Shown: positions 14,887 to 24,521, counted from the stretch's first letter. The stretch: DNA of 64,000 nt from JABSQH01 sp965230015 (GCA_965230015.1 CBDDKF010000005.1:62001-126000), one strand, 5' to 3'. Numbers and translations are program-made. Notes: generated by a model from the letters alone, not told the origin.

Positions 14887-17031
14887 GTGAGCGACGCTCC
14901 CACGACCGCGCGGCGCCGACGCCGTGGCGTGTCGATGGCCACTCGGCTCGCGGCCACGGTGCTCGGCGTAGCGTTCGTGTCGTTGCTGGTGGCCACGCTC
15001 GTGGGCGTCAATGCCGGACAGCGTCTCGGCACCACGATCTACGAGGAGCGGCTCGAAGCCGTGCAGTCCTCAGGTGCCATCGATGTGGCCTTCCGCCTCG
15101 ACTCGTTGGAACGCATGGCGAAGGCGCTCGGCGGCAGCCCACAAGCAGCGGCGGCGATCGAGCTGTTCAGCGCCGAGCTGAACATCATCGACGCCGAAGA
15201 AGTCGTGGCCCGAGACCGGGTCGAAGATCTCGTGGCGCTCTACGAGGAGCTGTACCTCGAACCACTCCGGTCGAGCGGCGAGAACGTGCAGCTGCGCGAT
15301 GTGGCGAGCGAGAGTCCAGGTGCGGTCTACCTCCAAGTGGAGTACTCCCAGCCCACCGACACCTTCGAGGATCCGATCCTGATCGATGATGCGGGCGACG
15401 GGAGCGACTGGACGGCGACGCACTCGGTGATCCATCCGGTGTATCGCGATGTGGTGCGTGGGCTCGACCTGCTCGATGTACTGCTGGTCGATCTCGACGA
15501 GCGTGTCGTGTACTCCGCCGCGAAGCGGCCCGATATCGGTACGAGCTTGGCTGTCGGCCCGTTCAGCGGATCGGTGGTGGCTCGGGCCGCCACCGTTGCG
15601 CTCGAGGCATCCGACGACGACGTAGTGGTCACAGATCTCGACTTCTACAACGCAATTCCCGGTGTGCCGATCGGTGCCGTCGCGAGTCCGGTGCGCGACG
15701 CCGACGGTGTGATCGGCGCCATCGTGTTGACCTACGACGGGCGGGTGTTCACCGACGATCTCACCACGGTGACCGAGGTGGCCACCGTCGACGACGACTT
15801 CGTCGGTGCCGACCTCTACCTGATCGGCGCCGATGGCACGACGCGCAGTGACCCGCAGCCGTACGTAGAGTCGCCGCGGACGTTCCTCGACGGGTCGGTT
15901 GCCGCAGGCGTGCTCAGCGACGACGAACGGGCGCGGATCGAAGCCAACGACACCACCATCCTCGTGCAGCCTGCGGTCGACGCCACCTACAACGACGCGC
16001 TCGACGGCGACACCGAGATCTCCGAGCGCTCGAGCATGACGGGTGCCACCGTCGCCGGCTCGGTGGCACCGGTGCCGAGCGACCTCGTCGAGTGGTTCAT
16101 GGTCGCCGAAATCGACGTCGAAGCTGCGCAGGCCGCAACGCAGGACTTCCGCGACGTGCTCATCGTCGGGTCGGCGATATTCGTGCTGGTGGTCGCCTTC
16201 GCCGCCGTGGCATGGGCCAACAACGTGATGCGACCGGTGCGGATGATCTCCGAACGCCTCGTACGCCGCGACGACGAAACCCCGCTCGACGTTCCCGATC
16301 GCAGCCCTGTCGAGTTCCATCGGCTGGCTGCCAGCTTCCGATCGATGGCCCGCTCGCTGCGCCAACAGCGCGACGACCTGGCCACCGCCCGCGCCGAGCG
16401 GTTGACCACGATGGAGCAGATGCTGCCGGCGTCGGTGGCGAAACGCATCGCCGACGGCAATGTCGAGGCACTCGACGAGGTGCCCAACGCGACGGTGGTC
16501 GTGATCGTCGTGCTCGGGCTCTCCGACTTGGCGACGATCGACGACATCGAACCCGGCGCCCAGCGTGAGCTGATCGACCGGCTGCATGCCGAGATCGACG
16601 ATCTCGCGTTCGAGTACGGCGTCGATCGGATCAAGGTGGTCGGCGACGCCTACTTCGGCTCGTGTGGCCACGATCGGCCCTACATCGACCATGCGCCGCG
16701 AGTGATCGCCTTTGCGCGCGATGCTGTCGAGCTGCTGCGTGAGATCTCCGCCGACTCACCAGCTGATCTGCGTGCCGCGATCGGCGTGCACACCGGGTCG
16801 GTCACCGTGGGCCTGTCGGGTGGCGCCCGCCTGGTGTACGACGTGTGGGGCGACACCGTGACCACTGCGCACCACCTCGCCCGGAGAGCCCACGCCGACG
16901 AGATCCTCGCGTCGAGCGACACCACCCGGGTCTTGCCCGACGAGATCGAGGTCACCGCAGTCGACGGGGTCCGCGGGGTCGACAGCGACGCATGGATCAT
17001 CAGCCTCGAGCCAACCGAGGTCGATGCCTGA
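14887..17031 (+). CDS. membrane receptor with HAMP and degenerate class III cyclase domain
   Basis: A 714-residue receptor. Helix 1 (about 18-42) and helix 2 (about 423-447) flank a large acidic ectodomain of about 380 residues of Cache-like appearance. A HAMP linker and short coiled coil (about 448-515) lead to a class III nucleotide-cyclase domain (about 530-705). The fold is clear (RIKVVGDAYFGSCG, AAIGVHTGSVTVGL, YDVWGDTVTTAHHLARR), but the first metal Asp expected in an FADIVGFT-like strand is replaced (VIVVLGLSD), and the catalytic Asn and Arg after WGDTV are Thr and His. It is therefore probably not a working cyclase. It may bind a nucleotide, or signal by contact. Its stop overlaps the next start (TGATG), so it is translationally coupled to the MscS channel gene. 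Confidence 0.82.
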   Translation: MSDAPTTARRRRRGVSMATRLAATVLGVAFVSLLVATLVGVNAGQRLGTTIYEERLEAVQSSGAIDVAFRLDSLERMAKALGGSPQAAAAIELFSAELNIIDAEEVVARDRVEDLVALYEELYLEPLRSSGENVQLRDVASESPGAVYLQVEYSQPTDTFEDPILIDDAGDGSDWTATHSVIHPVYRDVVRGLDLLDVLLVDLDERVVYSAAKRPDIGTSLAVGPFSGSVVARAATVALEASDDDVVVTDLDFYNAIPGVPIGAVASPVRDADGVIGAIVLTYDGRVFTDDLTTVTEVATVDDDFVGADLYLIGADGTTRSDPQPYVESPRTFLDGSVAAGVLSDDERARIEANDTTILVQPAVDATYNDALDGDTEISERSSMTGATVAGSVAPVPSDLVEWFMVAEIDVEAAQAATQDFRDVLIVGSAIFVLVVAFAAVAWANNVMRPVRMISERLVRRDDETPLDVPDRSPVEFHRLAASFRSMARSLRQQRDDLATARAERLTTMEQMLPASVAKRIADGNVEALDEVPNATVVVIVVLGLSDLATIDDIEPGAQRELIDRLHAEIDDLAFEYGVDRIKVVGDAYFGSCGHDRPYIDHAPRVIAFARDAVELLREISADSPADLRAAIGVHTGSVTVGLSGGARLVYDVWGDTVTTAHHLARRAHADEILASSDTTRVLPDEIEVTAVDGVRGVDSDAWIISLEPTEVDA

Positions 17032-18527
17032 TGGGCCGCTTGTTCAGCGCCGACACGCTGTGGGCGATCGCCGTGATCTTGCTCGTCCCGGTGGCCATCG
17101 TGGCCGCCGCCGAGCTCGACGAGCGGCTCCGCCAACGCGAGTCACCGTTGCGCGACGCCGTGCTCACGCTGCGCAACTGGGCGCTGCCCTTCTTTGCTGC
17201 GTGGGCGCTGCTCGTTCCCGTGCTCGCGTTGCCCAACGAAGAGTGGTACGTGCGCATCGCAGCGAGCGGCCTCTTGTTCGCACTGGGCGCCGTTGCCTCG
17301 CGGGTACTGCGCATCGTGGTCGATGGCTACCGCCACCGGCCCGTCGACGACACGCGCCGCCCGGTCCCCCAGCTGTTGCTCGCGCTGCCACGCATCGGGC
17401 TGTACCTCGTCGTGGCGTGGATCTTCCTCGCGGGGATCTGGAACGTCGACCTGGGCGCAGCACTGACCGCGCTCGGTGTGACATCGCTCGTCGTGTCGCT
17501 GGCGCTGCAAGACACCCTGTCGGGGTTGGCATCGGGCGTGCTGTTGCTTGGCGATCAACCGTTCCGCGCTGGCGACTGGATCAGCAACGGCGACATCGAA
17601 GGCCGAGTGATCGACATCAACTGGCGTACGACGGTGATCCAAGACCGCGACGGCGACGTCGTGGTGATTCCCAACAGTGCGCTCGCCAGCGCCAACATCA
17701 CCAACTACAGCTCGCCGAGCGAGCTGCACCGCGTGGTGGTGCCCGTGCAGGTGGCGTTCGTCAATCCCCCGACGCTGGCGAAGGCCATGCTGATCGACGC
17801 CGCCAGGTCGGTGCCCGGGGTGCTCGAGGATCCGGCCCCAGGCGTGCTCGTGACGCAGATCGACGATCCGTTGATGGGGTACGAGGTCATCATGTGGGTC
17901 GACGACTACGCCATCGTGCCGCGCGTGAAGAGCGACTTCGGCACCTTGGTGTGGTACCAGTCGCACCGCCACAACGTGCCGCTGCCCAGCCCGGCCCAGG
18001 ATCTGTTCCTGCACGATGCTGCGGCCCTGGCCGCGGCCGACGGACCGAGCCTTGCCGATCTCCGCAGCGACCTCCGCGCCTCGCCGCTGCTCGCCCTGGT
18101 CGACGATGGCGACCTCGATCAACTCGCCAAGCACACGCGCCGCGAACGTTTTGCCGTCGGCGAGCTGATGGTCGCCTCCAACCGCGACGGCAGCGACTTC
18201 TTGATCATCTTGGACGGCCAGGCGCGCCTCGTACTACTGACCCCCGGCGGCGACGAGCACACCATCGCCGAGGTCGGCCGCGGCGATGCACTCGGATTGA
18301 TCGAGAACGAGCGGAGCGACGACTACGTCACGGCCGCGCGTGCGATGTCCGACTGCGAGGTCGTGGCCGTCGCTGCCGACGCCCTGGCCGAGGTCGGCAG
18401 CCGCAACACCGAGCTGGCCGCGGCGCTGAACCGAACCGCGTCGTTGCGACGCCGCCGAGTGAATCGCGTTGCGCGAGCACAAGCGGTCGAACTCGCCTCG
18501 AGCCAGCGCGACGGGGTCGAGCGATGA
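17031..18527 (+). CDS. MscS-type mechanosensitive channel with cNMP-binding-like domain
   Basis: A 498-residue channel. Four or so helices (about 8-165) end in the MscS pore helix pattern GVTSLVVSLALQDTLSGLASG (about 152-172), followed by the beta domain (GDQPFRAGDWI, VIDINWRTTVIQDRDGDVVVIPN) and a C-terminal cyclic-nucleotide-binding-like beta roll (about 355-455: LIILDGQARLVLL, IAEVGRGDALGLIENE). Bacterial cyclic-nucleotide-gated channels of this type are known. Here the phosphate-binding cassette lacks the usual Gly-Glu and Arg (GDALGLIENERSDDYVTAARA), so cAMP/cGMP binding is doubtful. ATG 17031 overlaps the upstream stop; its own stop overlaps the ATG of an 11-codon reading frame that leads to the next gene. 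Proposed role: release of solutes or ions under osmotic stress, gated by the neighbouring receptors. Confidence 0.85.
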   Translation: MGRLFSADTLWAIAVILLVPVAIVAAAELDERLRQRESPLRDAVLTLRNWALPFFAAWALLVPVLALPNEEWYVRIAASGLLFALGAVASRVLRIVVDGYRHRPVDDTRRPVPQLLLALPRIGLYLVVAWIFLAGIWNVDLGAALTALGVTSLVVSLALQDTLSGLASGVLLLGDQPFRAGDWISNGDIEGRVIDINWRTTVIQDRDGDVVVIPNSALASANITNYSSPSELHRVVVPVQVAFVNPPTLAKAMLIDAARSVPGVLEDPAPGVLVTQIDDPLMGYEVIMWVDDYAIVPRVKSDFGTLVWYQSHRHNVPLPSPAQDLFLHDAAALAAADGPSLADLRSDLRASPLLALVDDGDLDQLAKHTRRERFAVGELMVASNRDGSDFLIILDGQARLVLLTPGGDEHTIAEVGRGDALGLIENERSDDYVTAARAMSDCEVVAVAADALAEVGSRNTELAAALNRTASLRRRRVNRVARAQAVELASSQRDGVER

Positions 18528-18559
18528 CGATCGACCCCACAAGAACGGTCGAGCGATGA
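18524..18559 (+). CDS. 11-codon coupling minicistron between MscS and receptor genes
   Basis: The ATG at 18524 overlaps the MscS stop (ATGA), reads MTIDPTRTVER and stops at TGA 18557-18559, which itself overlaps the ATG (18556) of the next gene. The segment around each ATG is a direct repeat of about 20 bases (GGTCGAGCGATGACGATCGA), 32 bases apart, so the minicistron arose by duplication of the gene start. It forms a two-step ATGA relay for ribosomes. Whether the peptide has a function is unknown; coupling is the simpler explanation. Confidence 0.5.
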   Translation: MTIDPTRTVER

Positions 18560-20784
18560 CGATCGACACGACGGCGACGACCGTCGAGCCCGTCGTCGAG
18601 CAGCGCGCCGACGCCATCGACGCCAACCCCGATGCGCTCATCGCCGAGCTGTCGACGCGCCCGCGTTGGCAGCGACCACGACCGTTGAGCCGCAAGATCA
18701 CGGTCGCGCTCATCGTCACGTCGCTGTTGGCCGTCGCCACCTTCGGCGGGCTCAATTTCTTCGCCGCCTCCGACCTGCTCGTCGAAGGCACCGAGGACCA
18801 GCTCGACGCCATCGCCGCCGCCCGGGCCAACTCGATCGAAAACGGAACCGAGCGTCTCCTCAGCCGCGTCGCTGCGGCATCTGCCGACCTCGGCGTGGTG
18901 CGCGCGCTCGAAGACTTCAGTGCGGCGTACGCCGAGCTCGACAACGATCCGATCAGCGAGGCTCAGTTCGATGAACTCGAAGTGTTCTACGAGACCGAGG
19001 TGCTCGGCAGGCTCCGGCAGCTGGGACTGCCCGACAACGAGATCGCGGCCGACGAAGCGATCCCCGCATCGAACGCCGGCAGGTATCTGCAGTACCACTA
19101 CCGGCTCCCGGCCGGGCCGCTCGGGGAAGCACCCGTCGACCCCGGCGACGGATCCCGTTACACCGAACGCAACGTGGAGTACCAGGACTTCCTCAGCTCG
19201 TTGTCGGAAGACATCGGTGGCGCCGACCTCCTGTTGATCTCGATCGCCGACGACGGCGAGATCGTGTACTCGGTCGACAAGCGCATCGACATCGGCGCCA
19301 ACCTGGTCGAGGGGCCATACGCCAGCAACAACCTCGGCCAGGCGGTGACCACGGTGCTGCCACGAGTACCAACGGGCGATGCGGTGATCACCGACTTTCA
19401 GGTGTACCTCCCCGCCGGCGGCGAGCCGGTGGCCTTCGCCGTCAGCTCGGTACGCAGCGATACCGAGATCATCGGCGCGCTCGCCGTGGAGGTGCCGATC
19501 ACCTCGCTGAACGCGATCACCACCGCCAACGGCAACTGGGATCTCGTCGGTTTGAGCAACGGCGAGAGCTACATCGTGTCGGCCGATGGCATCCTCCAGA
19601 GCGAGAGCCGGCTGTGGATCGAAGACCCCGAGGAGTACCTCGAGCGGGTGCGCGACGGCAGCCCCGAGAGCGAGGAGCTCGCCCAGTTCATCGAGGTGTT
19701 CGGCTCACCGGTCGGATTGCAGCCCGTCGACACCGAGGCGGTGCGCGTGGCACTCGAGGGCGACACGTTCAGCGGGCCGACCACGAACTATCTGGGCCAG
19801 TCGACCTATGCCTCCGCGCAGGCGGTCCGGCTGGCGGGAACACAGTGGGTGATCATTTCGGAGGTATCGCAGAGCGACGCAACGCGGCCGCTGTACGACT
19901 ACCTCACCCGCATCTTGCTGGTGATGGTGATCCTGGTGCCGACCGCGGCGATCATCGGAATCGTGCTGGCCCGGCGGCTGACGCGCCCGATCGGACCCAC
20001 GGTGAGCGCTGCCGAGAACATCGCCGGCGGCGAGCGTCACCCCGATCTCGACGAGCAACGACGCGACGAGTTCGGCGATCTCGCCCGACGCCTCAACGTG
20101 ATGGCCGGTGATCTCGAGGTACAAGAGGCCGCGCTCAGCGCCGAGTACGAGCAACGGCGCGAATTGCTGCTCGCTGTGCTGCCCCCACACATGGTGAGCG
20201 AGGGAGGCGAGATCGACAACGACACCGAGGACCACGACGAAGCGACGATGGTGTCGGTCGGTATCCGCATCGTCGCTGGTGAGTTCGGAGTCGACGAGGA
20301 GGGCACCAACGCGCTGCACACCGCTGCGGCGGTGGCCGAGGAGCTGGGCGAGTCGCACGGCGCGCAACGCATCCGCGTGGCCGCCGACCGCTACCTGTTC
20401 GCCGTCGGAGCCGGCACCCCGGGCTCCGGTGCCGACAGTGCTCTCGACTTCGTCAGCAACTTCATTGCGCGTGCGGAAGCGCTGGCTGCCGAGGCCGACG
20501 CCGAGTTCGATCTGCACATCGGGTTGTCGACGGGCGCGGTCGCCACCGGCGTGCTCGACCAGGGCTCGCTGACCTTCGGCGCCTGGGGCGACCCGGTCCG
20601 CCGTGCGCTGGCGATCAGCGCGCTGTCGCGCGCCGACCAGGTGTTGGTCGACGACACGACCCGCGCCCACGCCACCGACGAGTTGTGGCTCCTCGAGCCA
20701 GCCACCGACGTCGTCGACCTCGACGATGAGCCGATGGACGTGTACAAGTTGGTCGGGCGCGTCGGCGCCGATCACTCGGAATGA
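18556..20784 (+). CDS. membrane receptor with HAMP and degenerate cyclase domain, second copy
   Basis: A 742-residue relative of the first receptor. Helices near 48-72 and 452-475 enclose a large acidic ectodomain; HAMP (RRLTRPIGPTVSAAENIAGG, about 473-520) leads to a cyclase-like domain (about 545-735). Here the catalytic residues are even more eroded: no first metal Asp (MVSVGIRIVAG), Lys replaced by Arg (IRVAADRYLF), and after GAWGDPV the Asn and Arg positions are occupied by Arg and Leu. The fold remains readable (HIGLSTGAVATGVL). It is probably a pseudo-cyclase acting as partner or sensor. Start 18556 is read through ATGA overlap with the minicistron; the stop overlaps the antiporter's ATG. 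Confidence 0.8.
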   Translation: MTIDTTATTVEPVVEQRADAIDANPDALIAELSTRPRWQRPRPLSRKITVALIVTSLLAVATFGGLNFFAASDLLVEGTEDQLDAIAAARANSIENGTERLLSRVAAASADLGVVRALEDFSAAYAELDNDPISEAQFDELEVFYETEVLGRLRQLGLPDNEIAADEAIPASNAGRYLQYHYRLPAGPLGEAPVDPGDGSRYTERNVEYQDFLSSLSEDIGGADLLLISIADDGEIVYSVDKRIDIGANLVEGPYASNNLGQAVTTVLPRVPTGDAVITDFQVYLPAGGEPVAFAVSSVRSDTEIIGALAVEVPITSLNAITTANGNWDLVGLSNGESYIVSADGILQSESRLWIEDPEEYLERVRDGSPESEELAQFIEVFGSPVGLQPVDTEAVRVALEGDTFSGPTTNYLGQSTYASAQAVRLAGTQWVIISEVSQSDATRPLYDYLTRILLVMVILVPTAAIIGIVLARRLTRPIGPTVSAAENIAGGERHPDLDEQRRDEFGDLARRLNVMAGDLEVQEAALSAEYEQRRELLLAVLPPHMVSEGGEIDNDTEDHDEATMVSVGIRIVAGEFGVDEEGTNALHTAAAVAEELGESHGAQRIRVAADRYLFAVGAGTPGSGADSALDFVSNFIARAEALAAEADAEFDLHIGLSTGAVATGVLDQGSLTFGAWGDPVRRALAISALSRADQVLVDDTTRAHATDELWLLEPATDVVDLDDEPMDVYKLVGRVGADHSE

Positions 20785-22865
20785 CCACCGACATCCGCGA
20801 CACCACGGAGTTCGCGTTCCTCGTCCTCGTCGTCACCATCATGGTGATGCCGATCCTGGCGCAGCGGCTACGCCTGCCGCCGTTGATCGGCCTGCTCATC
20901 GGCGGGGTGCTGATCAGCCCGTCGGGGCTGGGCATCCTCGACGACCTGGGGGCCGTGAGCGCGGTGGGCGAGATCGGGCTGCTGTACCTGCTGTTCCTCG
21001 TTGGCATCGGGATCGACCTGAAGACCTTCGAGCGGTATCGCAATACGGCGATCGCCTTCGGACTGCTCACCGCGGCGTTTCCGGGAGTGCTCGGCGTGGT
21101 CGTCGCCCGGGTCGAGGGCTTTCCGTGGACGACTGCGTTCCTCATCGGATCGTTCTGGATGTCGTTCACGCTCGTGGCGTACCCGACGGTGAAGAAGTTC
21201 GGGTTGGAGCGCAATCCGTCGATGGCGGCCACGGTCGGCGCGTCGGCGATCACCGACACGATGAGCCTCGTGGCGCTCGGCATCCTCGTGGGCGTCGAGC
21301 TCACCGAGGGCACCACGTGGGAGCTGATGGTGGAGATCGCCTTCGGACTCGCCGTCGTGCTCTTCTACTCACTCGTCGCGCTGCGCGTGGTTGCCAAATG
21401 GTTCTTCGCCGGCCTCGGGCAAGACCGCGAGCTGCGCTTCGTGATGGCCCTGGCCGGCTTCCTCTCGGCCGCTGTAGTCGCCGAGGCGATGAACATCGAG
21501 CCACTGCTCGGGGCGTTCTTTGCCGGCGTCGGCATGAACCGTCTCGTACCGAATCAAAGCGCACTGATGGGACGCATCGAGTTCTTCGGCAACGCCCTGT
21601 TCATCCCCGCCTTCCTCGTCTCGGTGGGTGTGCTCATCGACCCGTCGGTGGTCGCCAGCTGGGAGACGATCCGACTCGGGCTGCTGTTCAGCGCCGCGCT
21701 GATCGTCGGCAAGGTCATCGCTGCGGTGGTCTGCGGCCGGTTGTACCGCTTCGCCTGGGCCGACGTGGGGATGATGTTCAGTCTGTCGATCGCCCAGGCC
21801 GCCGCCACGCTGGCCGCTGCGGTGGTCGGTCTCAACGCCGGGTTCTTCGACGAGGCCGTGCTCAACGCGGTGATGGTCGTGGTGTTCATCAGCCTGATCA
21901 TCTCCACCGCAGGCGCCAACTTCACCGGCGCCCGGATGGAACCGACCATCGAGACCGGCCTGCGGTTGGGCGAAACGATCGTGGTGCCGGTCTCCAACGG
22001 TTCCAGCGATCCCGGCACGTTGGAGCTGGCCAGCCGGATCGCCACCAGCGACGGTGGCGTACTGATCCCGTTGATGATCGCCGTGACGAGTGAGCCGCAA
22101 CGACTCGCCGATCGGCGCGCCGACCTCGACTCGATCAAACACACACTCGGACGACTGGGGCTGACGAGCGACCCCGAGCTGCGCGTCGACCGCTCCGTCG
22201 CCGGCGGCGTCGACCGCTTGGCGTCCGAGCGCAACGCCTCGCTCGTGCTGCTCACCCGTCCGGGGCGACGCAACCTGCGCGAGCTGATGTTCGGCGGCAC
22301 AAACGACGAGATCGCCGCGGCGATCGACCGACCGGTGGCGGTGGTGTCGCTCACCGAGTCGCGCGCGCTGGCCAAGGAGATCCCTGCACCTGCTGACGGC
22401 CAGGAGGGTGACGGCGGTGACGACCACGATGCACGCCACGACGGCGAACGCACCGAAGACCATTCGGAGTGGTACGAGCGGGTGCTGTTTGCGGCCACGC
22501 CCGCCGACCTGTCGCCCGGACTGTCAGCCGATACGCGGCTCGCCCTGGAACTGGCATGCGATCTCGATGAGTCGACCCACCACCGACTCACCGTCGGGCC
22601 ACTGGGCGCCGACCATCTCAGTGGGCTCGATGTGGAGTTGCCCGAGCGCGTGGCCTACGTCGACGGGCCCGACGATCGCAACGAGTGGATCGACCAGCAC
22701 GCCACGCAACGCGACCTCGTGGTGGTGCCGGCGCGCGGCAACCCATTCGCCACACTCGACGTGCTCCATCGCGACGACCGCTCGATCGTGGCGGTCGCCT
22801 TCCGTCACGACGCCCGTTGGTACTCGACCACCGAAGCGTCGGTCGGCATCACGGTGCCGCGCTGA
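20781..22865 (+). CDS. Kef/CPA2-type cation:proton antiporter with UspA-like tail
   Basis: A 694-residue protein. Residues 5-385 form a CPA2 antiporter domain of about 12 helices with LPPLIGLLIGGVLISPSGLGIL, GIDLKTFERYRNTAIAFG and ALLGAFFAGVGMNR-like segments. The C-terminal 300 residues are soluble: a universal-stress-like domain (about 395-525, with VVPVSNGSSDPGTLELASRIA and VDRLASERNASLVLL), an Asp/His-rich linker, and a second related domain (about 565-690). Such tails are regulatory in cation/H+ antiporters. Start ATG 20781 overlaps the upstream stop (ATGA), so this is the fourth coupled gene. It should exchange K+ or Na+ for protons and complements the MscS channel in ion homeostasis. 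Confidence 0.86.
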   Translation: MTTDIRDTTEFAFLVLVVTIMVMPILAQRLRLPPLIGLLIGGVLISPSGLGILDDLGAVSAVGEIGLLYLLFLVGIGIDLKTFERYRNTAIAFGLLTAAFPGVLGVVVARVEGFPWTTAFLIGSFWMSFTLVAYPTVKKFGLERNPSMAATVGASAITDTMSLVALGILVGVELTEGTTWELMVEIAFGLAVVLFYSLVALRVVAKWFFAGLGQDRELRFVMALAGFLSAAVVAEAMNIEPLLGAFFAGVGMNRLVPNQSALMGRIEFFGNALFIPAFLVSVGVLIDPSVVASWETIRLGLLFSAALIVGKVIAAVVCGRLYRFAWADVGMMFSLSIAQAAATLAAAVVGLNAGFFDEAVLNAVMVVVFISLIISTAGANFTGARMEPTIETGLRLGETIVVPVSNGSSDPGTLELASRIATSDGGVLIPLMIAVTSEPQRLADRRADLDSIKHTLGRLGLTSDPELRVDRSVAGGVDRLASERNASLVLLTRPGRRNLRELMFGGTNDEIAAAIDRPVAVVSLTESRALAKEIPAPADGQEGDGGDDHDARHDGERTEDHSEWYERVLFAATPADLSPGLSADTRLALELACDLDESTHHRLTVGPLGADHLSGLDVELPERVAYVDGPDDRNEWIDQHATQRDLVVVPARGNPFATLDVLHRDDRSIVAVAFRHDARWYSTTEASVGITVPR

Positions 22866-24090
22866 GCGCGGCGTCGGCTGCCGACGCGTCGTCGCCATCG
22901 TCGCCGTCGTCGAGGGAGCGTTGGTCATCACCGTAGATCTCGCCAAGGATCACCCGGCGCAGCAGGAACACCCCGCCAATCCACAACGCAACCACGACGA
23001 GGATCGAGAGCCACTGGCGTGGGGCGACCGGGGCACCGAACAGGTACACCAGCGTCACCAGCGCCGCGAGCGCCCAATAGGCGATCGGGTTGGCGGCGAC
23101 GGGCCGCATCCAGCGGCGCACCGTGGTGGCGGCGCGGCTCGGACCGATCAGCAGCGCGTAGGCGAAGATCAGTAGCCCGACGACAACGATCGTCCACGCG
23201 ATCTCGTCGAGCAGATCGGTGGCGATCAATCCGACGGCGCGCACGGCGTTGCTCACCGTGGGCTGGTTCGACACCTGATCGACGGCGTAGTTCACGGCAA
23301 AGGTGCGGAGGAGCACCACCACGATGCCGGCGGCGATGATCGCGATGCCGACGCCCCGGAGTGCTTGCCGGCGCCAGTCGCGCGCCAGCCACACCGCCGC
23401 CACGTAGAGGCCGACGACCACCACGAACAAGATCACGCTCGTCAACTCGATGATCCGCACCGCGTTCTGGATCTGGTCGATGGCGTCGGTTTCGAACAGC
23501 ACGAGCTGACCCGCATCGTCGGGCAACCGATCCCCCAGGCGTTCCTCGAGCCCCAAATCGATCCCGAGCATGCGCACGAACTCGCCGAGATCGAGCACGA
23601 CCTCGCCGTTCTCCGATTGGATCACGCCGTCGCCGCGGGCCACCGCAACGAACGCCGAGTGGGCCGTCTCGTTCACCTGGCTCCACAGTCCCGCAGCAGC
23701 GTCGCTGGCCAGCACCCGGTCGATCGCCTGCGGTGCCGCGGCGCGAATCGCCGGTGCGACGAAACCCCCGAGACCGACCAGCGCGTCGGGGAGCTGGCTG
23801 TCGATCTGATCGCCGATGTCGATGCTCTCGAACAACTCGTCGGCAATGTATTGCGACAGCGCCGCGCGAATGTCGTCGTTCTCCAACAGCTCGTCGCTGA
23901 TCTCGACCCAGTTGTCGGTCTCCAAGACTTGCTGCTCGATCCACGCGTTGAGCGAGCTGAAGATGCCGATCACGGTGGCCAGCACGATCATCGCCCACAC
24001 CACCCATCGGGGTGCGCCGCAACGGCCAGGCGACTCGTTCTCGGGGCTGGCTTCGTCGACGCGCGCGACGTCAGCGGTGTCGTCGGTCAT
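22849..24090 (-). CDS. conserved membrane protein, unknown function
   Basis: A 413-residue membrane protein, convergent with the antiporter and overlapping its 3' end by 17 bases. The N-terminal helix (about 28-48) precedes an extracytoplasmic domain of about 160 residues (NWVEISDELLENDDIRAALSQYIADELFESID), followed by at least five helices (about 215-385) and an Asp-rich cytoplasmic tail. The pattern resembles actinobacterial integral membrane proteins with a large 'ETDNWVxxSxxLLxDxxVRxAL' ectodomain, of unknown role. An AAAGGA ribosome site precedes ATG 24090. Confidence 0.8.
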   Translation of the reverse strand: MTDDTADVARVDEASPENESPGRCGAPRWVVWAMIVLATVIGIFSSLNAWIEQQVLETDNWVEISDELLENDDIRAALSQYIADELFESIDIGDQIDSQLPDALVGLGGFVAPAIRAAAPQAIDRVLASDAAAGLWSQVNETAHSAFVAVARGDGVIQSENGEVVLDLGEFVRMLGIDLGLEERLGDRLPDDAGQLVLFETDAIDQIQNAVRIIELTSVILFVVVVGLYVAAVWLARDWRRQALRGVGIAIIAAGIVVVLLRTFAVNYAVDQVSNQPTVSNAVRAVGLIATDLLDEIAWTIVVVGLLIFAYALLIGPSRAATTVRRWMRPVAANPIAYWALAALVTLVYLFGAPVAPRQWLSILVVVALWIGGVFLLRRVILGEIYGDDQRSLDDGDDGDDASAADAALSAAP

Positions 24091-24126
24091 GTCGGTGCGT
24101 CCTTTCGCGCCCCATGGCGCACTCGG

Positions 24127-24480
24127 CTAGGTGCCGAGGATCTTCGCTTTGGCCGCCGCGAACTCTTCGTCGGTGAGGATGCCGTTCGCCTTCAGCTGAC
24201 CGAGCTTCTCGAGCTCGGCCATCATGTCGTCGACGCCGCCGGCCGGCGCTTGCTGCGGCTGCTGCTGGGCCTTCATCGCATCCATCTGCGCCTGCATGTC
24301 GGCCAGCTGCTGCTGCGACTCGACGGCCGCTTGTTGTGCGGCTTGCTCGTCGGCTTTGGCCTGCGCTTTGCCCGCCTGGCGGCGTTGCGTGGCGCCGACC
24401 ACGGTCGATGCGGTGCCGGCGACGACCGCCGTGCGGGCCATCGTGCCGAGCAGTCCGGGGCGTCCCATACGTCGTGGCAT
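24127..24480 (-). CDS. SHOCT-domain protein
   Basis: A 117-residue protein: basic N-terminus with a weak hydrophobic segment (GTMARTAVVAGTASTVVGA), a long Gln/Ala-rich coiled coil (about 38-85), and a C-terminal SHOCT motif (LEKLGQLKANGILTDEEFAAAKAKILG). No catalytic residues. It lies between the unknown membrane protein and the DUF6325-like gene, all on the minus strand, a grouping that suggests a shared stress role. Confidence 0.82.
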   Translation of the reverse strand: MPRRMGRPGLLGTMARTAVVAGTASTVVGATQRRQAGKAQAKADEQAAQQAAVESQQQLADMQAQMDAMKAQQQPQQAPAGGVDDMMAELEKLGQLKANGILTDEEFAAAKAKILGT

Positions 24481-24521
24481 GTGCGTGTCTCCTTGTTACG
24501 CCGATCAGGATGTCGTTCGGA

